Below, one piece after another: positions 51,224-63,092 of a stretch of 64,000 nt of DNA; position 1 is the first letter of the stretch, and every line of letters begins with the position of its first letter. Location: contig JARKIF010000076.1 in assembly GCA_029378245.1 (NCBI GenBank), positions 91,537-155,536 on the forward strand, written 5' to 3'. The stretch comes from Roridomyces roridus (taxonomy: Eukaryota > Basidiomycota > Agaricomycetes > Agaricales > Mycenaceae). The notes under the pieces are model-generated. The model was not told the origin of the DNA and made no database searches. It saw only the letters and a list, made by a program, of their open reading frames with translations. The position numbers and the translations under genes were made by a program.

Positions 51224-52320
51224 ATGTCGGATCCTGCTTCGCCCCCTGCTAAACGCCCACGTCCGGATGATCAAGAGATAGTGCGCTCGTCGGAGATATG
51301 GCACCGCGACGGTAGCCTCGTCCTGCAAGCCGAGGGGAAGCAGTTTCGTGTCCACTGGGGCGTCCTTTCCGTCCATTCGGCCTTCTTCCGAGACATGGAA
51401 GGGATCCCTCAGCCTCCCGACGAGCCGAAAATCGAAGGGTGTCCGGTTATCGAATTGTCCGACTCGGCGCAGGACTTGGAAGTTGTACTCAAGTCGCTGT
51501 ATAATCCGTTGGTATTCCTTGTCTGCCGAAATGCATCTAATCGTTTACCATCCTAGATTGTTTTTTACCCAAAAAGCGCTCCCTCTTTCCGACATTGCGG
51601 CCCACATCAGGTTGGGTCGCAAGTACGATCTCAAGGACTTGCTGCCGACTATGATCGAGCGTCTCGTGCATGAGAATCCTCGGACGCTGGAGGCGCACAA
51701 TATGCTGAAGAACCCACACACAGGGAAGTACGCGCCGACCCACATTCAGCCATACAAGGCGATGTGGATAGACATCCTGACCTTGGCGAGGGAGAACAAT
51801 ATCTTCTCGGTGCTTCCCTGTGCGTATATGCGAGTAGTCATGTGCCATAGCCAGGTAAGTTGTATCTTATTCCATGTATGCTAAGTACTCGACTGAAGTT
51901 ATGAAACATCAGACCGTGCTGTTTGACGGTGTCGACCGTCCGGACGGAACTCGCGCGACACTTTCACCGAGCGACCAACGCCTCTGCACCCTCGCTCGTC
52001 TAGAAATCTCCAAAGCCCAATGGAATGTTGGAAATACCTTTGGATGGCTTGCGCGGCTTGCGCTAAATCCAAATCCAGGGGACTGCCTCTCCTACTCCGA
52101 CTGTATGGGGAGAAAGGCGGGGTTCTTCCACGCACATGTGATCAAGGGTTCCCTTGCTCCGTTCGCCTCAATCCCGCATCTTATGGATTCTTTTCATCTC
52201 TGTGAGGTTTGCACGGCGGATGCGCGGTTGAAGATGACTGAGGGACAGCAGAAGATGTGGGATATGCTGCCATCGTTTTTTGGGTTGCCTTCTTGGGCGG
52301 ATTTGAAGGATGATATATGA
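51224..52320 (+). CDS. BTB/POZ domain protein, copy 3 (BTB3)
   Basis: Three exons, 51224-51507, 51557-51854 and 51913-52320 (introns 49 and 58 bp), giving 329 aa. MSDPASPPAKRPRPDDQEIV may carry a short basic nuclear signal (KRPRP). BTB core at about residues 25-130: EIWHRDGSLVLQAEGKQFRV, HWGVLSVHSAFFRDM, VVLKSLYNP, IAAHIRLGRKYDLKDL. C-terminal end MWDMLPSFFGLPSWADLKDD. The first intron has an unusual GTTGGT donor; using the nearby GTATTC instead breaks the frame. The start is the ATG that matches BTB1, not the in-frame one 57 bp upstream. Intact. Confidence 0.85.
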
Positions 52321-52693
52321 ATTCTTCTGTAACATTGATGCTGCGTCAGGCAGGCTCCGAATTAATTATCTGGTGTTTTATCGTGCGGAGTCGAGTTGAA
52401 TCGGCGGAAAGGTACTCCAAAATTTGCAGCGGACACAGCTAGCCGGGAGCCCAATGCAGCATATAATACATCTGCCGGACGAACGATCCTGTTCGAGACA
52501 GCTACTTGGTGGAAAGTCGAAAATGTGAAACGGTCAATAGCACTTGTATGACTCGGATTCAACTTAACCTGAATCTTTGCGATTCCTCAGCTCCCCACGA
52601 TACAAGAAGGAGAGATAAATAATGGAGCCTGCCTGACGCAGCTACGAGCGAGAGTGGATAAAATACATGGGGCTGACGGATACAAGAGACGAT
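52321..52693. other. Convergent intergenic region between BTB3 and BTB4
   Basis: No gene seen; two tail-to-tail genes end here. Confidence 0.4.
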
Positions 52694-53752
52694 TCAAACA
52701 TCATTGTTCAAATCTGCCCACGGAGGAAGCCCAAAGAAAGACGGCAGGGATTCCCACATCTTCTTCCGCCCAGCTTCCATCTGCATCCTAGCATCCGCCC
52801 TGCATGGGGGGCATATTCTACTGAAGAGCCCCATCACGCGCGGCATTGTCTCGAACGCAGCGTTAGTCCATACATTACCTTGAAAAAACCCCGACTTGTT
52901 CTCCCGACACCGAATGGGATCGATGCACTCGGGAACCTTGGTCCGGACCCAACCGAGCGTATTCCCACTTTCCCATTGGCTTTGGATGATATGTGCGCGT
53001 CCCAAAATGCACAACCGTTGGTCGTCGGGGGAGAGTGTCGCTCGAGTGCCGTTTGGACGCTCGACGCCGTCGAACAGTTCGCTCTAGGTGTCCATCAGGG
53101 ATAGAACCATTTCATCGAGAGGCCACGGACCTGGGAATGGAAGAGAGTGATTCGATAACATGCGCAAGGCAACAAGACATGCATATTGGTTTCTTTCGCC
53201 AGAGTGAGGACATCGAAATGGAAACCCCTGTAGGACTGGATCCAGGTGGTCTTGTAGCGATTGTTCTCAATCAAGAGATCATACGCGGCCAAAGATTTTG
53301 GATTCTCGTATGAGAGACGATCCACCATTGTCTGCAAGATCTCCGCAAAGTCGTATTTCCGGCTAATGCGTATGTGACTTGCAATGACGGAGAGAGGAAG
53401 GAGCCTCTCGGAGGAAAATAAGCTGACGTCTCGGTCAATCTATGGCCTCCTCTGTGCATACCGAAAGAAACACGCACGGATTGTACAGCGCTTTGAGAAG
53501 TATTTCCACGTCGGCGGCCGAGTCGTCCGGCAGGACAATGAGATAGCAGCCATCGACTTTGATTTCATCCGGAGGTTGAGGCAGCGCTTCAATGCCGCGA
53601 AAGAAGGAGGAATTCAACGAGAGGACGCTCCAGTGGACGCGAAATTGCGTTCCGCCAGCCTGTAGGACCACGCTCCCGTCGCGATGCCAGAGCTCCGAAG
53701 AGCGGTGGATATCTTGATCGTCTGAAGGTGGCGGGGGAAGTGGGTCCGACAT
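52694..53752 (-). CDS. BTB/POZ domain protein, copy 4 (BTB4)
   Basis: Three exons, 53752-53478, 53422-53131 and 53083-52694 (introns 55 and 47 bp), giving 318 aa in frame. BTB core at about residues 18-125: ELWHRDGSVVLQAGGTQFRV, HWSVLSLNSSFFRGI, VEILLKALYNP, IASHIRISRKYDFAEI. Cys-containing C-terminal part (PECIDPIRC, CPPCRADA) and end SLPSFFGLPPWADLNNDV. It is the intact sister of BTB2 and shows what BTB2 looked like before disruption. Role as adaptor inferred as for BTB1. Confidence 0.85.
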
Positions 53753-54584
53753 GGCAAGACAAGAAGATACTCAAGACGCTTTGTCTGGTTTCAGACACGG
53801 TCATGTGCCAGTGCTTCGCGTCGCGGCATTCGGAACAAGGCGGCAAATCAATGTCAGCACCATCAAAGTTATCATCAATTTCACTTGTCCAGCACCACAT
53901 CGTCGGTATGCCTGGGTGATCCATACCCGACCTCCAACCAGCCTTTCCCGTCGGGACGCCCACCCTTCATTTGCTCTGGCTCATGCCCTTGCCAGCAGCT
54001 TTCTATGCGAGACATTGAAACAACATCCTCTCGTACACTACACAGGTCGTTGCGCAGCAGTCAGATACGCGCTGACAGTGATCCGGGTACTTCATTCAGA
54101 CGCCGCCGCGAAACATGAGCGCCCATCACGATGCGGCCTGGCCCCCCGGATTGGCCGATGCTTTGTTGGATTATCCGTTCACTCTCCGCTGCGCCCGCAT
54201 TGCTGCCTCTATCAATTCACCGATCTTTGCGGCATCCAAGGGTTGCCGTACGTCCAACACATCGCCAAGATATGTCAGTGACCATGTCACCGCAGACGAC
54301 TGCAGTCGCCCACTTGGAGCCCACCTGCTCTCTCGCTCAGATCTCTATGTAATGGCTCTCCCATTCTCCGGAACAGGGCTATTTCCCCTAAAACAACGTT
54401 CAAAACGCCGCCGGGTTTCAAATCGTGTAGGCCGCCGGGCGGTGCACACCGCCCACGGGTATTCATTGTCAAATGCCAGGGCAATGGCAACCTGCATTCA
54501 GTCTAGTCCCATTTGTTTCTGTCTTTTCAAGCCGAGACTAAACGCGATCCTTCTCACACCCGCCCACTTTCTTCTCTGCTGCGA
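53753..54584. other. Intergenic stretch between BTB4 and the GH79 gene
   Basis: No recognised gene. Several open frames on the + strand (up to 191 codons) overlap one another and lack motifs. A GGCCGCCGGGCGGTGCACACCGCC palindrome-like stretch lies near 54431-54453. Probably the promoters of both neighbours. Confidence 0.35.
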
Positions 54585-57225
54585 ATGCGGCCCTCCCATT
54601 TTTTCTTCTTCACTGTCCTTCAATTGGGCGCGTCTGTCGCACGGGCGTCTGTTACTGTCTATGGCCAGCAACGCTTCGGGGACCAGCTGAAAAGCCTTGT
54701 GAGCTCAACCACTAGCTCGGCGGCAGCTGCGTCGTATACTGGGTCCGCCGCATATAACCCGACCGTCTTGAATGCCCCACCCGTGCCGAACCCTCCGCCC
54801 CCGACAAAATTCTTCCAGCAGCTGAGCAGCGCGCCGGTGCCAGGCCTTTCAATACCGCAATCGGGTAACTTTTATGGGTTGTCGGTGGAGTTTTCCGTGG
54901 CGAATCAAGTTTGTGAGTGGATCGGTGTTGAAAGCTTATTTATTTGCTGACGTGGATTTTCAGTGGGCCGGAACAGGTTTGGTTTGCCATCCGAAGAGAA
55001 TCAAGCTGATCAATATGTACAGCACTCGCCTGGCCGTCCCGTTTTTGAATTCTTTGGCCAATTTGCAAGCGCGGGGTGGGTCGGTGCGCGTTCGAGTCGG
55101 AGGAAACACGCAGGACTACGCGACTATGGTCCCGAGTTTACCTAATGGGACGATGTTTCTGAAGGAGACACTGGACCCCGCGGTTTCGGTGCGTAATGTG
55201 TTGCATGTTGTGGAAAGAAACGATTTACCGAGTATACAGACCACGACGCCCCCCGTGCTGTTTACCCCCGATTTTCTGTACATGCTGGCGAATATTTCGG
55301 CTTTGGTCAATGTTGAATGGTATCTCGGTGGGCAGCATTCACGCATGTCGAGGGTGCCCGTTTGATATGTTCTTGACCTAGGCATTCCCCTGAACGACAC
55401 ATCCAATTTGCGACTGCAAATCGCGGAGGCCGCTGAATCGATCCTCGGCGACAAGTTTATTGGCTTTCAAGTAGGCAACGAGCCTGATGAGTATGCTGAG
55501 TACGTACCTCGAACCTCATTCCGGTCTGCGCCCTCAAGTTGTACAGGCATGGACACCGCCCACTGACCTACGGCCCCGCCGACTATTCAGCGGATTTCGG
55601 GACCGTGGACGCTGCGCTCCGTGCCGATCCCAATGTCCCAGTCGTCAACAAGAAGCTCATCGGTCCTAGTCTTTCGGGTATGTTTCCTCTCGATCTTGAC
55701 CTGCCTACACCCTCATTAACGATGAAACCCAAGGGCGATGGCAGCCGCAGGAGGTGTGGGATGTCAACTTTATCCCCGACCACTTGCCAAGTCTAGCTGC
55801 GCTCTCCATGCAATTGTTCGTTAGGGTCCAGTTAGTAGTATTGGGTCGCTCTTAGACTGACTGGTTGTGTGTTTTTGCCAGCTATCCGGAGAACAACTGT
55901 GTGGCTCAGACGAACGGGTCGAATGCCCCTGGCGCTGTCAACCCACAGGATGTATTCCCGACATACCTTAACCATACGTCCGGCCAGGCCATCGCTGCCA
56001 AATATCTCAACAGGCGAGTGATGACGACATTCTCGTCAACTTGAAACTGACCTTGCTTCAAAGCACCGTGCTCGCTCAAACTTTCAATCTGCCCTTCATA
56101 ATGTTAGAGACGAACTCGGCGTCATGTGGTGGGTTCGTTGGTGTGAGCAACTCGTTCGGGAGTGCGCTCTGGGCGTTGGACTATGGCCTCCAGCTGGCTT
56201 ACAGTAATTTTTCAAACGCGTTTCTCCACATTGGTGGGCAGGGGGAGTATTATAATGTGCGTGCACCTACCAACCTTTTTCTGACCCATTAATTCTGACG
56301 TACGTTTCGATAGCCACTTACGCGTAAGCTTGCATTTTCGTTCCTGAGCGGCGGGATTGATCGATTTATTCAGCTCCCCCGGGGAATCAGACCAGTTTCC
56401 GCGAATGGACCGTCGGCCCCGTCTTTTACTCTATCATGGGCGTCGCCGAGACGTTCGGCAACTCGAACAAATCGCGCATCATCGACCTACAGATGAACGG
56501 CAATAACGAGTTCACGCCTGGATACGCTGTTTACGATGGAGACGTTTTGGCGAGGCTTGCGTTGTTCAATTATGTTACCGATCCGAGCGGGGCGAGCGAG
56601 ATTACTGTTTCGTTTGCCATCGGCGGTGGGGCTACAGGGCAAGCGAACGGGACTCCTGCGCAGGTGAAAGTCAAGTGAGTGTGCTTGGATCCGGCATCTG
56701 TTAACGTTGGGCGCTAACGGTGCGTAGATATCTGCTGGCTCCGTCAGTATCTTCCTTGAATAATATAACATGGGCTGGCCAGGTGAGTATACAATCGGCG
56801 TTCATCATCCGAGCTCACCAGATTCACAGACATTCGGACCCTCCCTCTCTTCAGACGGACGACCCACGGGCAACGAGACAATTCAAACCGTGACCTGCAA
56901 CACGAACAACACATGCGACGTGACGATTCCCGCCCCGGGCTTCGCGCTCGTCTTCCTAACCGACATTCCTGGGGATTCAGAATCGTTCGATGCGGTGGAG
57001 ACGTTCTCGACGACGACGCTCCGTTCCAAGACACAGACACAGAGCACGGCGACAGTGGTCGTGAACCCGTCTGTGTTGGCCACAGCCAATGGACAGCCCG
57101 GGACGAATTTCGTGGACGCGAGTACGAGTAAGGGGAAAGCAAAGACCGCTGCAGCGGTACAATTTTTGCCGCATCTTACGGTTGCCATTTGTGTAGCTCT
57201 GGGGGTGGTTTCGATGATGTGGTGA
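54585..57225 (+). CDS. Glycoside hydrolase family 79 enzyme, probably GPI-anchored
   Basis: Twelve exons fit one 687-aa frame: 54585-54912, 54964-54976, 55023-55327, 55382-55499, 55547-55677, 55734-55815, 55882-56013, 56064-56256, 56314-56323, 56374-56674, 56728-56782, 56830-57225. Signal peptide at 1-20 (FFFFTVLQLGASVARA). Landmarks: LANLQARGGSVRVRVGGNTQ, the acid/base Glu249 in GNEPDEY and the nucleophile Glu385 in MLETNSASCGG. The GH79 C-terminal beta domain follows, then a Ser/Thr-rich region and a hydrophobic tail (LTVAICVALGVVSMMW) typical of a GPI signal. GH79 enzymes remove glucuronic acid from proteoglycan or arabinogalactan-type glycans. One intron (56014-56063) begins GC instead of GT, and exon 9 is only 10 nt. 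Confidence 0.87.
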
Positions 57226-57869
57226 ATAAAGGTTCAGTCGTATGTATTGGTGTCGGACCTGACTAAATTATAATGTGCTACGATAGGTAGTCTTGTAATA
57301 CTAGATCCTTCTAGATAATACGGTGTTCGACTTGCGTCACAATATTATTCGTGAAACCAGAACGGGAGGGTCGAGCCAAGCTATCATCCAGTGGAAATAT
57401 AATTCTTTCAGCCACGGGGAAAATTCAAGGATGAGCGCTAAAGAATACCAACCAGTTGAAGAAGATCAAACATTTGCAGTTGAACTAAATGTACGTGATC
57501 TTGGTTGAAAACAATCATTAAAGCCGTTGCGAGTACCTCTTGGATAAACACTCAGCCTTCTTCTCGAAAATATATGCTACCTGAATGAACAACTTTGGCA
57601 ACAGGACGCGGGCCGGTGGGAAGTTGAACATACCCCGCGTGCCATGCCTTCCACAGAGCGAGTCATCTAATCAATCTGACCTTTTTTCAAGCACGGGAAG
57701 GCCGGTCGAGAGAAAACCGAGAGCAATTGAAGCTGGGCGCATTGAACTTCAAGAGCATATTGTATCATTTTACTCGCACAAACGTACATGTATCTCGGCG
57801 GCCAACGTCACCCCATTGCGCTCCGTTGTCCCTCGCTTGATGGTAGGCCGACACTCTGGCCCGGGTGCT
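57226..57869. other. Intergenic stretch 3' of the GH79 gene
   Basis: AT-richer than its surroundings in part; no gene recognised. Confidence 0.35.
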
Positions 57870-58814
57870 CGTTGAACTCGGGGACGAGAGACTAATTTCA
57901 AACCCCACCGATTTGAATATCCATCCCTGCGTCCAAAAGTTCCCGGAACAAAGCCATATGATCCTCCGAAACACCCGAACCGGATGGGCCCGGGGTGACA
58001 GTAAGCCGCACGGTTCTCATCGTGTTACGACGGACGGACAAGGGAGACGCTAGGATGTTCAAGAGATCGGCGAGAGTGGATTGACTTGGCACAAAGACAA
58101 CATGATAGATCTAAAGCCCCAACACTCGGAAGCACAAGACTAAAATATGTTTTTGCATTATCTGAGGGGTGCCAGCGATGTCGGCATGCTCATGCTTTCA
58201 ATGGTTTTAGTCCACTGGGTTTTCCATAAGCCACTGTGCATTTAATTTACACACAAATACATGTTTGGTGTTGATGCCCACGAATGTGCTGTTCTTGATT
58301 CACCTTGGATTCACCCAACATGTTTTCACGCGCCCTTTTCCGTCCATCGCAAAAGGACGATGACCTGAACCCTGCATATCGAGAAAAAAACACGTCAATT
58401 CATTCGGTTTTACCCGGATATGACTTGAAGACCATGCAAGGTCCATGGCACGATGCTTTGGGAGAAGCCGAGGGCTCGGAACAATGCCATCACAAGGGCG
58501 AAGGTCGGCAGATGAATGATATCGCGACGGGATCACGACATTAACAATGGGTAAAGCCCGAATCGGTTTATTCGACGAAGAATAGATCTGGTGAGGGGTA
58601 GGCACCCCTCGACCAGATTCATAGTTTAGTCGAGTGTTTGAGACTTGTTTAGGTCCCGACAGGTGCCTCGGCATGGCGGCAAACAGCTTCAAAATATTCC
58701 GAAAACTTATTTTAGCGTTATGGAAAGTCTCTCGAGCTTTTTGAGCACATCTTCCTGCCGCTCGATTTCCAGGGAAACTCGTTCGATCTGGGCCTCGATT
58801 TCTTCGTTGGGCAT
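57870..58814 (-). pseudogene. Relic of a family A F-box gene
   Basis: At 58814 the - strand begins MPNEEIEAQIERVSLEIERQ, then EDVLKKLERLSITLK and a stop: a clear family A N-terminus without the F-box. At about 57890-58092 a family A C-terminus remains (NTMRTVRLTVTPG, LFRELLDAGMDIQIGGV). The 600 bp between resemble neither the F-box nor the LRR region. So the middle was replaced or lost. Confidence 0.6.
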
Positions 58815-59206
58815 TTACTGGGACGTCAAACTGAGACCAGATGAGTTTTCCAGAGAGAGCAGATAGCTGCGATTCGAGCATTACCAACGGTAGAGCTTTA
58901 CGAAGGGGATAAATCGATGGTAAGAAGCACGCCGATTTTGATCGCGATGACGCACAGGTTCTCTCCCTTTGCCGGACGCATGCATACAGGCACCCCGGTT
59001 GCAGAGCTCTTTATGCAACTTACAAGTTACGGAGTACTGTTTCCTTCTATCTACCGACTGCTTGAGAGACAGAAGATTGAGAGGAGCAAACTGATCAATA
59101 TTGAGCTTGAAGAACAGACACTCATAAGTAAGTAAAACCACACTCGTACAATAGCCTCCATGTATTCCAGCCGTCGACCAACATCATCACACCCTCCCGC
59201 TGTCCC
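58815..59206. other. Intergenic stretch between the A relic and A8
   Basis: Leader-like sequence of the relic and the 3' flank of A8. No gene seen. Confidence 0.35.
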
Positions 59207-60529
59207 TCATACACATGTACGGAAGATTCTCGGATACTGCTCGCCAGAGTTATCCTGAGGTGCAATGTAAATATCCATGCCATCTTCCAAATATTCTCGG
59301 AACAAAGCCAGAGGATCGCCCGGCAGACGGAAGCCGGGCGGCCCATGGATAGTAAGCCGGATGGTTCTCAGCCTCTTCCGATGGATGGACACGACAGGTG
59401 CGAGGGCATCCACGATGTCAGCGGCAGTAAGTTCACCGGGACCTGAGAAAATGATCATTGCCGAGTAGACCTCCAATATGTGAAGGTTCGGAAGGAGGTG
59501 CGGATTGTGCATCAAGACATCGAACAACTGTTTCGCACACGCGGAAAGCGGATACGAAAATTCCAACTGTGTGAGGGTTGGGACGAGAGCCATGCACTCG
59601 CCGAAGTTGGGATGTAAACACAAGGCTTCGCGAACCCGAAGCTTTTGGAGAGGCGGCGAGGATCGGCGCAGGAAGGAGTTGAAGATGGGCTCGAAGACGG
59701 TTTTCCCCAACAGATAGAGAATCTCTAGTCGAGGAGTCGAGATGCGGTTTAAGGCGCCACAATCCCCGAGACAGGTCAATCGACGCAGCTGGGGAAGAAA
59801 AAGAGCGTCTGAGAGTTTCTCCCCATCGAAATAGTCGTTGAATACCACGCGTTCCATGTCGAGTTCAACTAGATTGGGGGCAAGGCGTAGAAACTGACGG
59901 AAGGGCGCCCAGTAGTAGGACACACCTGTTTGGCCAGACACATCCAGCAACTGCAAACTGGGCAGCTCGATTTGGGGCTGGATCGACCCAAGGAGGTGGT
60001 AGAATCCATCGTCGTCAAAATCGTGGGGGTTTGTCTTGGAAAAAGATACGGTCAGGCTTGCGAGCCGTGGAGAATGCTGCAGAATGGCAGAGGCAACCGG
60101 CAAGTTGCAAGCTCCTTCGAGAAAAAGCTGCAGCGGATGACTCCCTGCACGTCGAAGCCACATTCCCAACAATTCTGCGAATCCAAATCCTCTGCCAGTG
60201 CGTACACGCAGAAGGGGGATGTGGATGGAAGCCCACATGGTGGGGTTCGATAGTGCGACATCGGTCCAGGTATGACAGATGTTCAGCAGAACCAAAGGGG
60301 CAAGCTGGGCATTAGGCTGAACGCAGCCTGGCGGGTGGCCGGACCCCAGACATTGGCGAAAAATTTCGGATGAAATCTCGAGCGGCAGTCGAGATATAGG
60401 GTCACGTATAGCGTTCAGCTGCTGCTGGAGAAGGCTTTTACTGCTCTCGAGTTTTCTGAGCACGTCTTTCTGTCGCCAAATTTCGACGGAAACCTGTGCG
60501 ATCTCCGCCTCGAGTCCTTTGGTGGACAT
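59207..60529 (-). CDS. F-box-like protein, family A copy 8 (A8)
   Basis: Intact frame of 440 aa. I start at the second in-frame ATG (60529, MSTKGLEAEIAQVSVEIWRQ), because the family start MST/MSA follows a CAGGAGATG context as in A3; the ATG at 60541 would add four residues. Coiled coil at about 3-40, F-box-like domain at about 46-105 (LPLEISSEIFRQCLG, VLLNICHTWTDVALSNPTMWAS), LRR-like repeats and the C-terminus FREYLEDGMDIYIAPQDNSG. A possible 5'UTR intron runs from GTAGGC near 60597 to ACACAG near 60550. It belongs, with A9 and the relic, to a second, same-strand group at the right end. Confidence 0.83.
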   Translation of the reverse strand: MSTKGLEAEIAQVSVEIWRQKDVLRKLESSKSLLQQQLNAIRDPISRLPLEISSEIFRQCLGSGHPPGCVQPNAQLAPLVLLNICHTWTDVALSNPTMWASIHIPLLRVRTGRGFGFAELLGMWLRRAGSHPLQLFLEGACNLPVASAILQHSPRLASLTVSFSKTNPHDFDDDGFYHLLGSIQPQIELPSLQLLDVSGQTGVSYYWAPFRQFLRLAPNLVELDMERVVFNDYFDGEKLSDALFLPQLRRLTCLGDCGALNRISTPRLEILYLLGKTVFEPIFNSFLRRSSPPLQKLRVREALCLHPNFGECMALVPTLTQLEFSYPLSACAKQLFDVLMHNPHLLPNLHILEVYSAMIIFSGPGELTAADIVDALAPVVSIHRKRLRTIRLTIHGPPGFRLPGDPLALFREYLEDGMDIYIAPQDNSGEQYPRIFRTCV

Positions 60530-61064
60530 CTCCTGAGACATCCCTGGACTGTGTTGCGTGAGTCTTCAAAATAGAGCAGACAGCTGGGACTCGCCTACCT
60601 TGATTCTCAAACACTTGGAGTATCGCCTTTGGGAACACCCCGAGCAGTTGAAGAGTAGAGCTTTGCGAAAGGGGATGACTCGGATGAGGGTGAGAGGCAA
60701 ACCGGCGTTGATCGCAATGGTGCACAGCTTCGAAGTCTCACCCGAGCGCGTACATGGAGAGGCACATCTGTTGCAGAGCACCGTGCATAAATCCAGATTG
60801 ATACGCATTGTAAAATAGCTGAATATTGCTTCTTCCAGTGTCGCCGGCTGTTTGAACCTACGGAGAATCCGCGTGAACCTGACAATATTGGGCTCGAAGC
60901 AGAACAGCCGCAGATGGTCTTGACTACTACAGTCTACAAACTTCTATAAGACCGTGCCAATAGCCTACATGTCTCATCACATCCGGCTCCGCTTTCCCGC
61001 GCTCGCTGCCACTGGCTCGACCAAGGCCCGACACTTTCACTCGCTGAATCCCGAAGAAGCGCGA
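60530..61064. other. Intergenic stretch between A8 and A9
   Basis: Contains the leader and promoter of A8. CACCTTGATTCTCAAACACTTGG..TATCG resembles the leader of A9 (ACCGTGGTTCTAAAGCACGTTGAGGATCG), so the two A genes share upstream sequence. No gene seen. Confidence 0.35.
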
Positions 61065-62365
61065 TCAAGTCTCAGTCCCAATGTAAATACCCATCCCATC
61101 GTCCAAATATTCTCGGAACAGAGCAAGAGGATCGTCCGGCAGACCCACATGAGACGGCCCATTTTGATATGGATCATGGATAGTGAGCCGCACGCTTTTT
61201 AGCATGGTACGGCGAGCAGACAGGACATGTGCGAGGGCATCCAAGACATCAAGGGGACTGGGTTCATTTGGGTACCTGATGATTGAGTCGACCTTCAATA
61301 TTCGGAGGTTCGGAAGTAGGTGTGGATTGTGCACCAAGAAATCGAACAACTGTTTCGCAAACAAGGTACTCGGAGACAAGCATTCCAACTGTGCGAGGGT
61401 TGGAATGAGAGCCATGGACTCGCCGAAGCTGGGATCGAAATGCAAGGCTTCGTGCAACCAAAGCCTCCGCAGAGGCGGTGAGGATCGGCGCAGGAATGAG
61501 TTGAAACTGCGTTTGGAGATTGCCTCCGCCAGCAGATTGAGAGTTTTGAGTCGTGGAGCCGAGATCCAATCCAAGGCGTAAAACCCCTCGAAATAGGTTA
61601 GTATACGCAGACGAGGCAGAACGAGTGGTTCGAGTGCCGCTTCGTCATCGGAATCCTGAATGAAGACTATGTCTTGCAAGCCGAGTTCAACTAGCTTGGG
61701 GCAACGGCATAGGAGCTGGCGGAAGGGCAGCCAATACCACTGCACATCTTGTCGCCCATTCAACTCTAGCACCTTGAGGCTGGACAGCTCCATTTTGGGG
61801 TCAATTCCCCAAAGAATTCGGATAATTCATCCTCGTCGGATTCATCCTCGTCGTCGGATTGATCTTGGGAATCATCGGCGCTTGGCAAGGTGATGGTGAG
61901 GCTTTGGAACTGCGGAGAACGCTGCAGAATTGTAGAGGCCACTAGCGGGTCGCAGATTCCTTCGAGGAAAATCTGCAGCGGACGACTCCGTGCACGTCGA
62001 AACCACATTTCCAACAACTCTGCGGATCCCGTGCATGCACGCGGAAGGACGATGTGAATAGAAGCCCAAAGGGAGGGGTTGGCTAGTGCGATATTGGTCC
62101 AAGCATGAGAGATGTTTAGGAAAAGTAAAGGGGCAAGATGGACTTTGGGTTGAACGCAACCACGCGGGTAGTCGGACTCGGGGAGACATTGCATAAAAAT
62201 CTCGGACGAGATCTCGAGCGGTAGTCGCGCGATTGGGTCACGTAGAGCGTTAAGCTGTTGCTGGAGAAGACTTTTACTGCTCTCGAGTTTTCTGAGCACA
62301 TCTCGCTGGCGCTCAATTTCAAGAGAAACGCGCTCGATCTGCGCCGCGATTCCTTCAGTGGACAT
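61065..62365 (-). pseudogene. F-box-like family A copy 9 (A9), one frameshift
   Basis: From 62365 (MSTEGIAAQIERVSLEIERQ) the coiled coil, F-box-like domain (LPLEISSEIFMQCLP, LFLNISHAWTNIALANPSLWAS) and an acidic insert (DDEDESDEDE, about residue 175) are open. Near 61792 the frame shifts by one at CCCCAAAATGG, just before MELSSLKVLELNG. The second frame is then open to the usual end LFREYLDDGMGIYIG at 61065. One homopolymer indel would restore a gene of about 433 aa, so this is either a very young pseudogene or a base-call error. Confidence 0.7.
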
Positions 62366-63092
62366 CTCCTGAACGTACCGCGTGAGCAGAGCATCGACTT
62401 GACAGAAATGGAGGCATACGCGTTTCAGGAGGGAAGGTCAACGCTGGAAAGACTTGAATTGAAGAACGATTGCGTCTTGCTGGCAGCTGCCGCCGGATGA
62501 GTCTTCAAGGGAGAGAAAAATAGCCGCAATTCGCCTACCGTGGTTCTAAAGCACGTTGAGGATCGTCTCTTCCCACCAAAAACCGGCAGGTTTTGCAAGG
62601 GGATGATGATGGTAAGAAGAAAGGCGACTTTGATCGTGATGATGCACAGCCAGGCTCCCACAGACATCCATGCCGCGGCCGCGGCGTATTCAGCGTGCAA
62701 CTAGCCGCAGATCTCATTGGATACAGAATGCTACGCGATGTAAAATACTCGTTCCTTTTTCTTTTCATCTCACACTCGGGATTCGGCTGCTTGCAGGAGT
62801 CTGGTCTTGGCTTCTGACTTTGAACGCACTCAACACTGCTGCAGAACTCCTTCAAAATCAAGATACGACGCGACTCCAAATTTTAATTTTAATTTTCTAA
62901 TCTAAGTATCGGCCACTAGCTTTCAGTCCACAAACAACGGTCGAGTGACGAGCGCCGAGAAAATACCAATGAAGGTAAGTACAACAGCGTAGTTGGCACT
63001 GCTTACACCCCCATCCTCCTCCTCGGTACAGTCTCATCCGTAAACACAACCCGGTCTGCACCCCAACTTCAACCGACCCAACCCGCTCAATA
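62366..63092. other. Intergenic stretch between A9 and the nucleotidase relic
   Basis: Holds the leader region of A9 (62366-62560). The remainder, including an A/T-only stretch near 62880-62898, contains no recognised gene. Confidence 0.35.
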
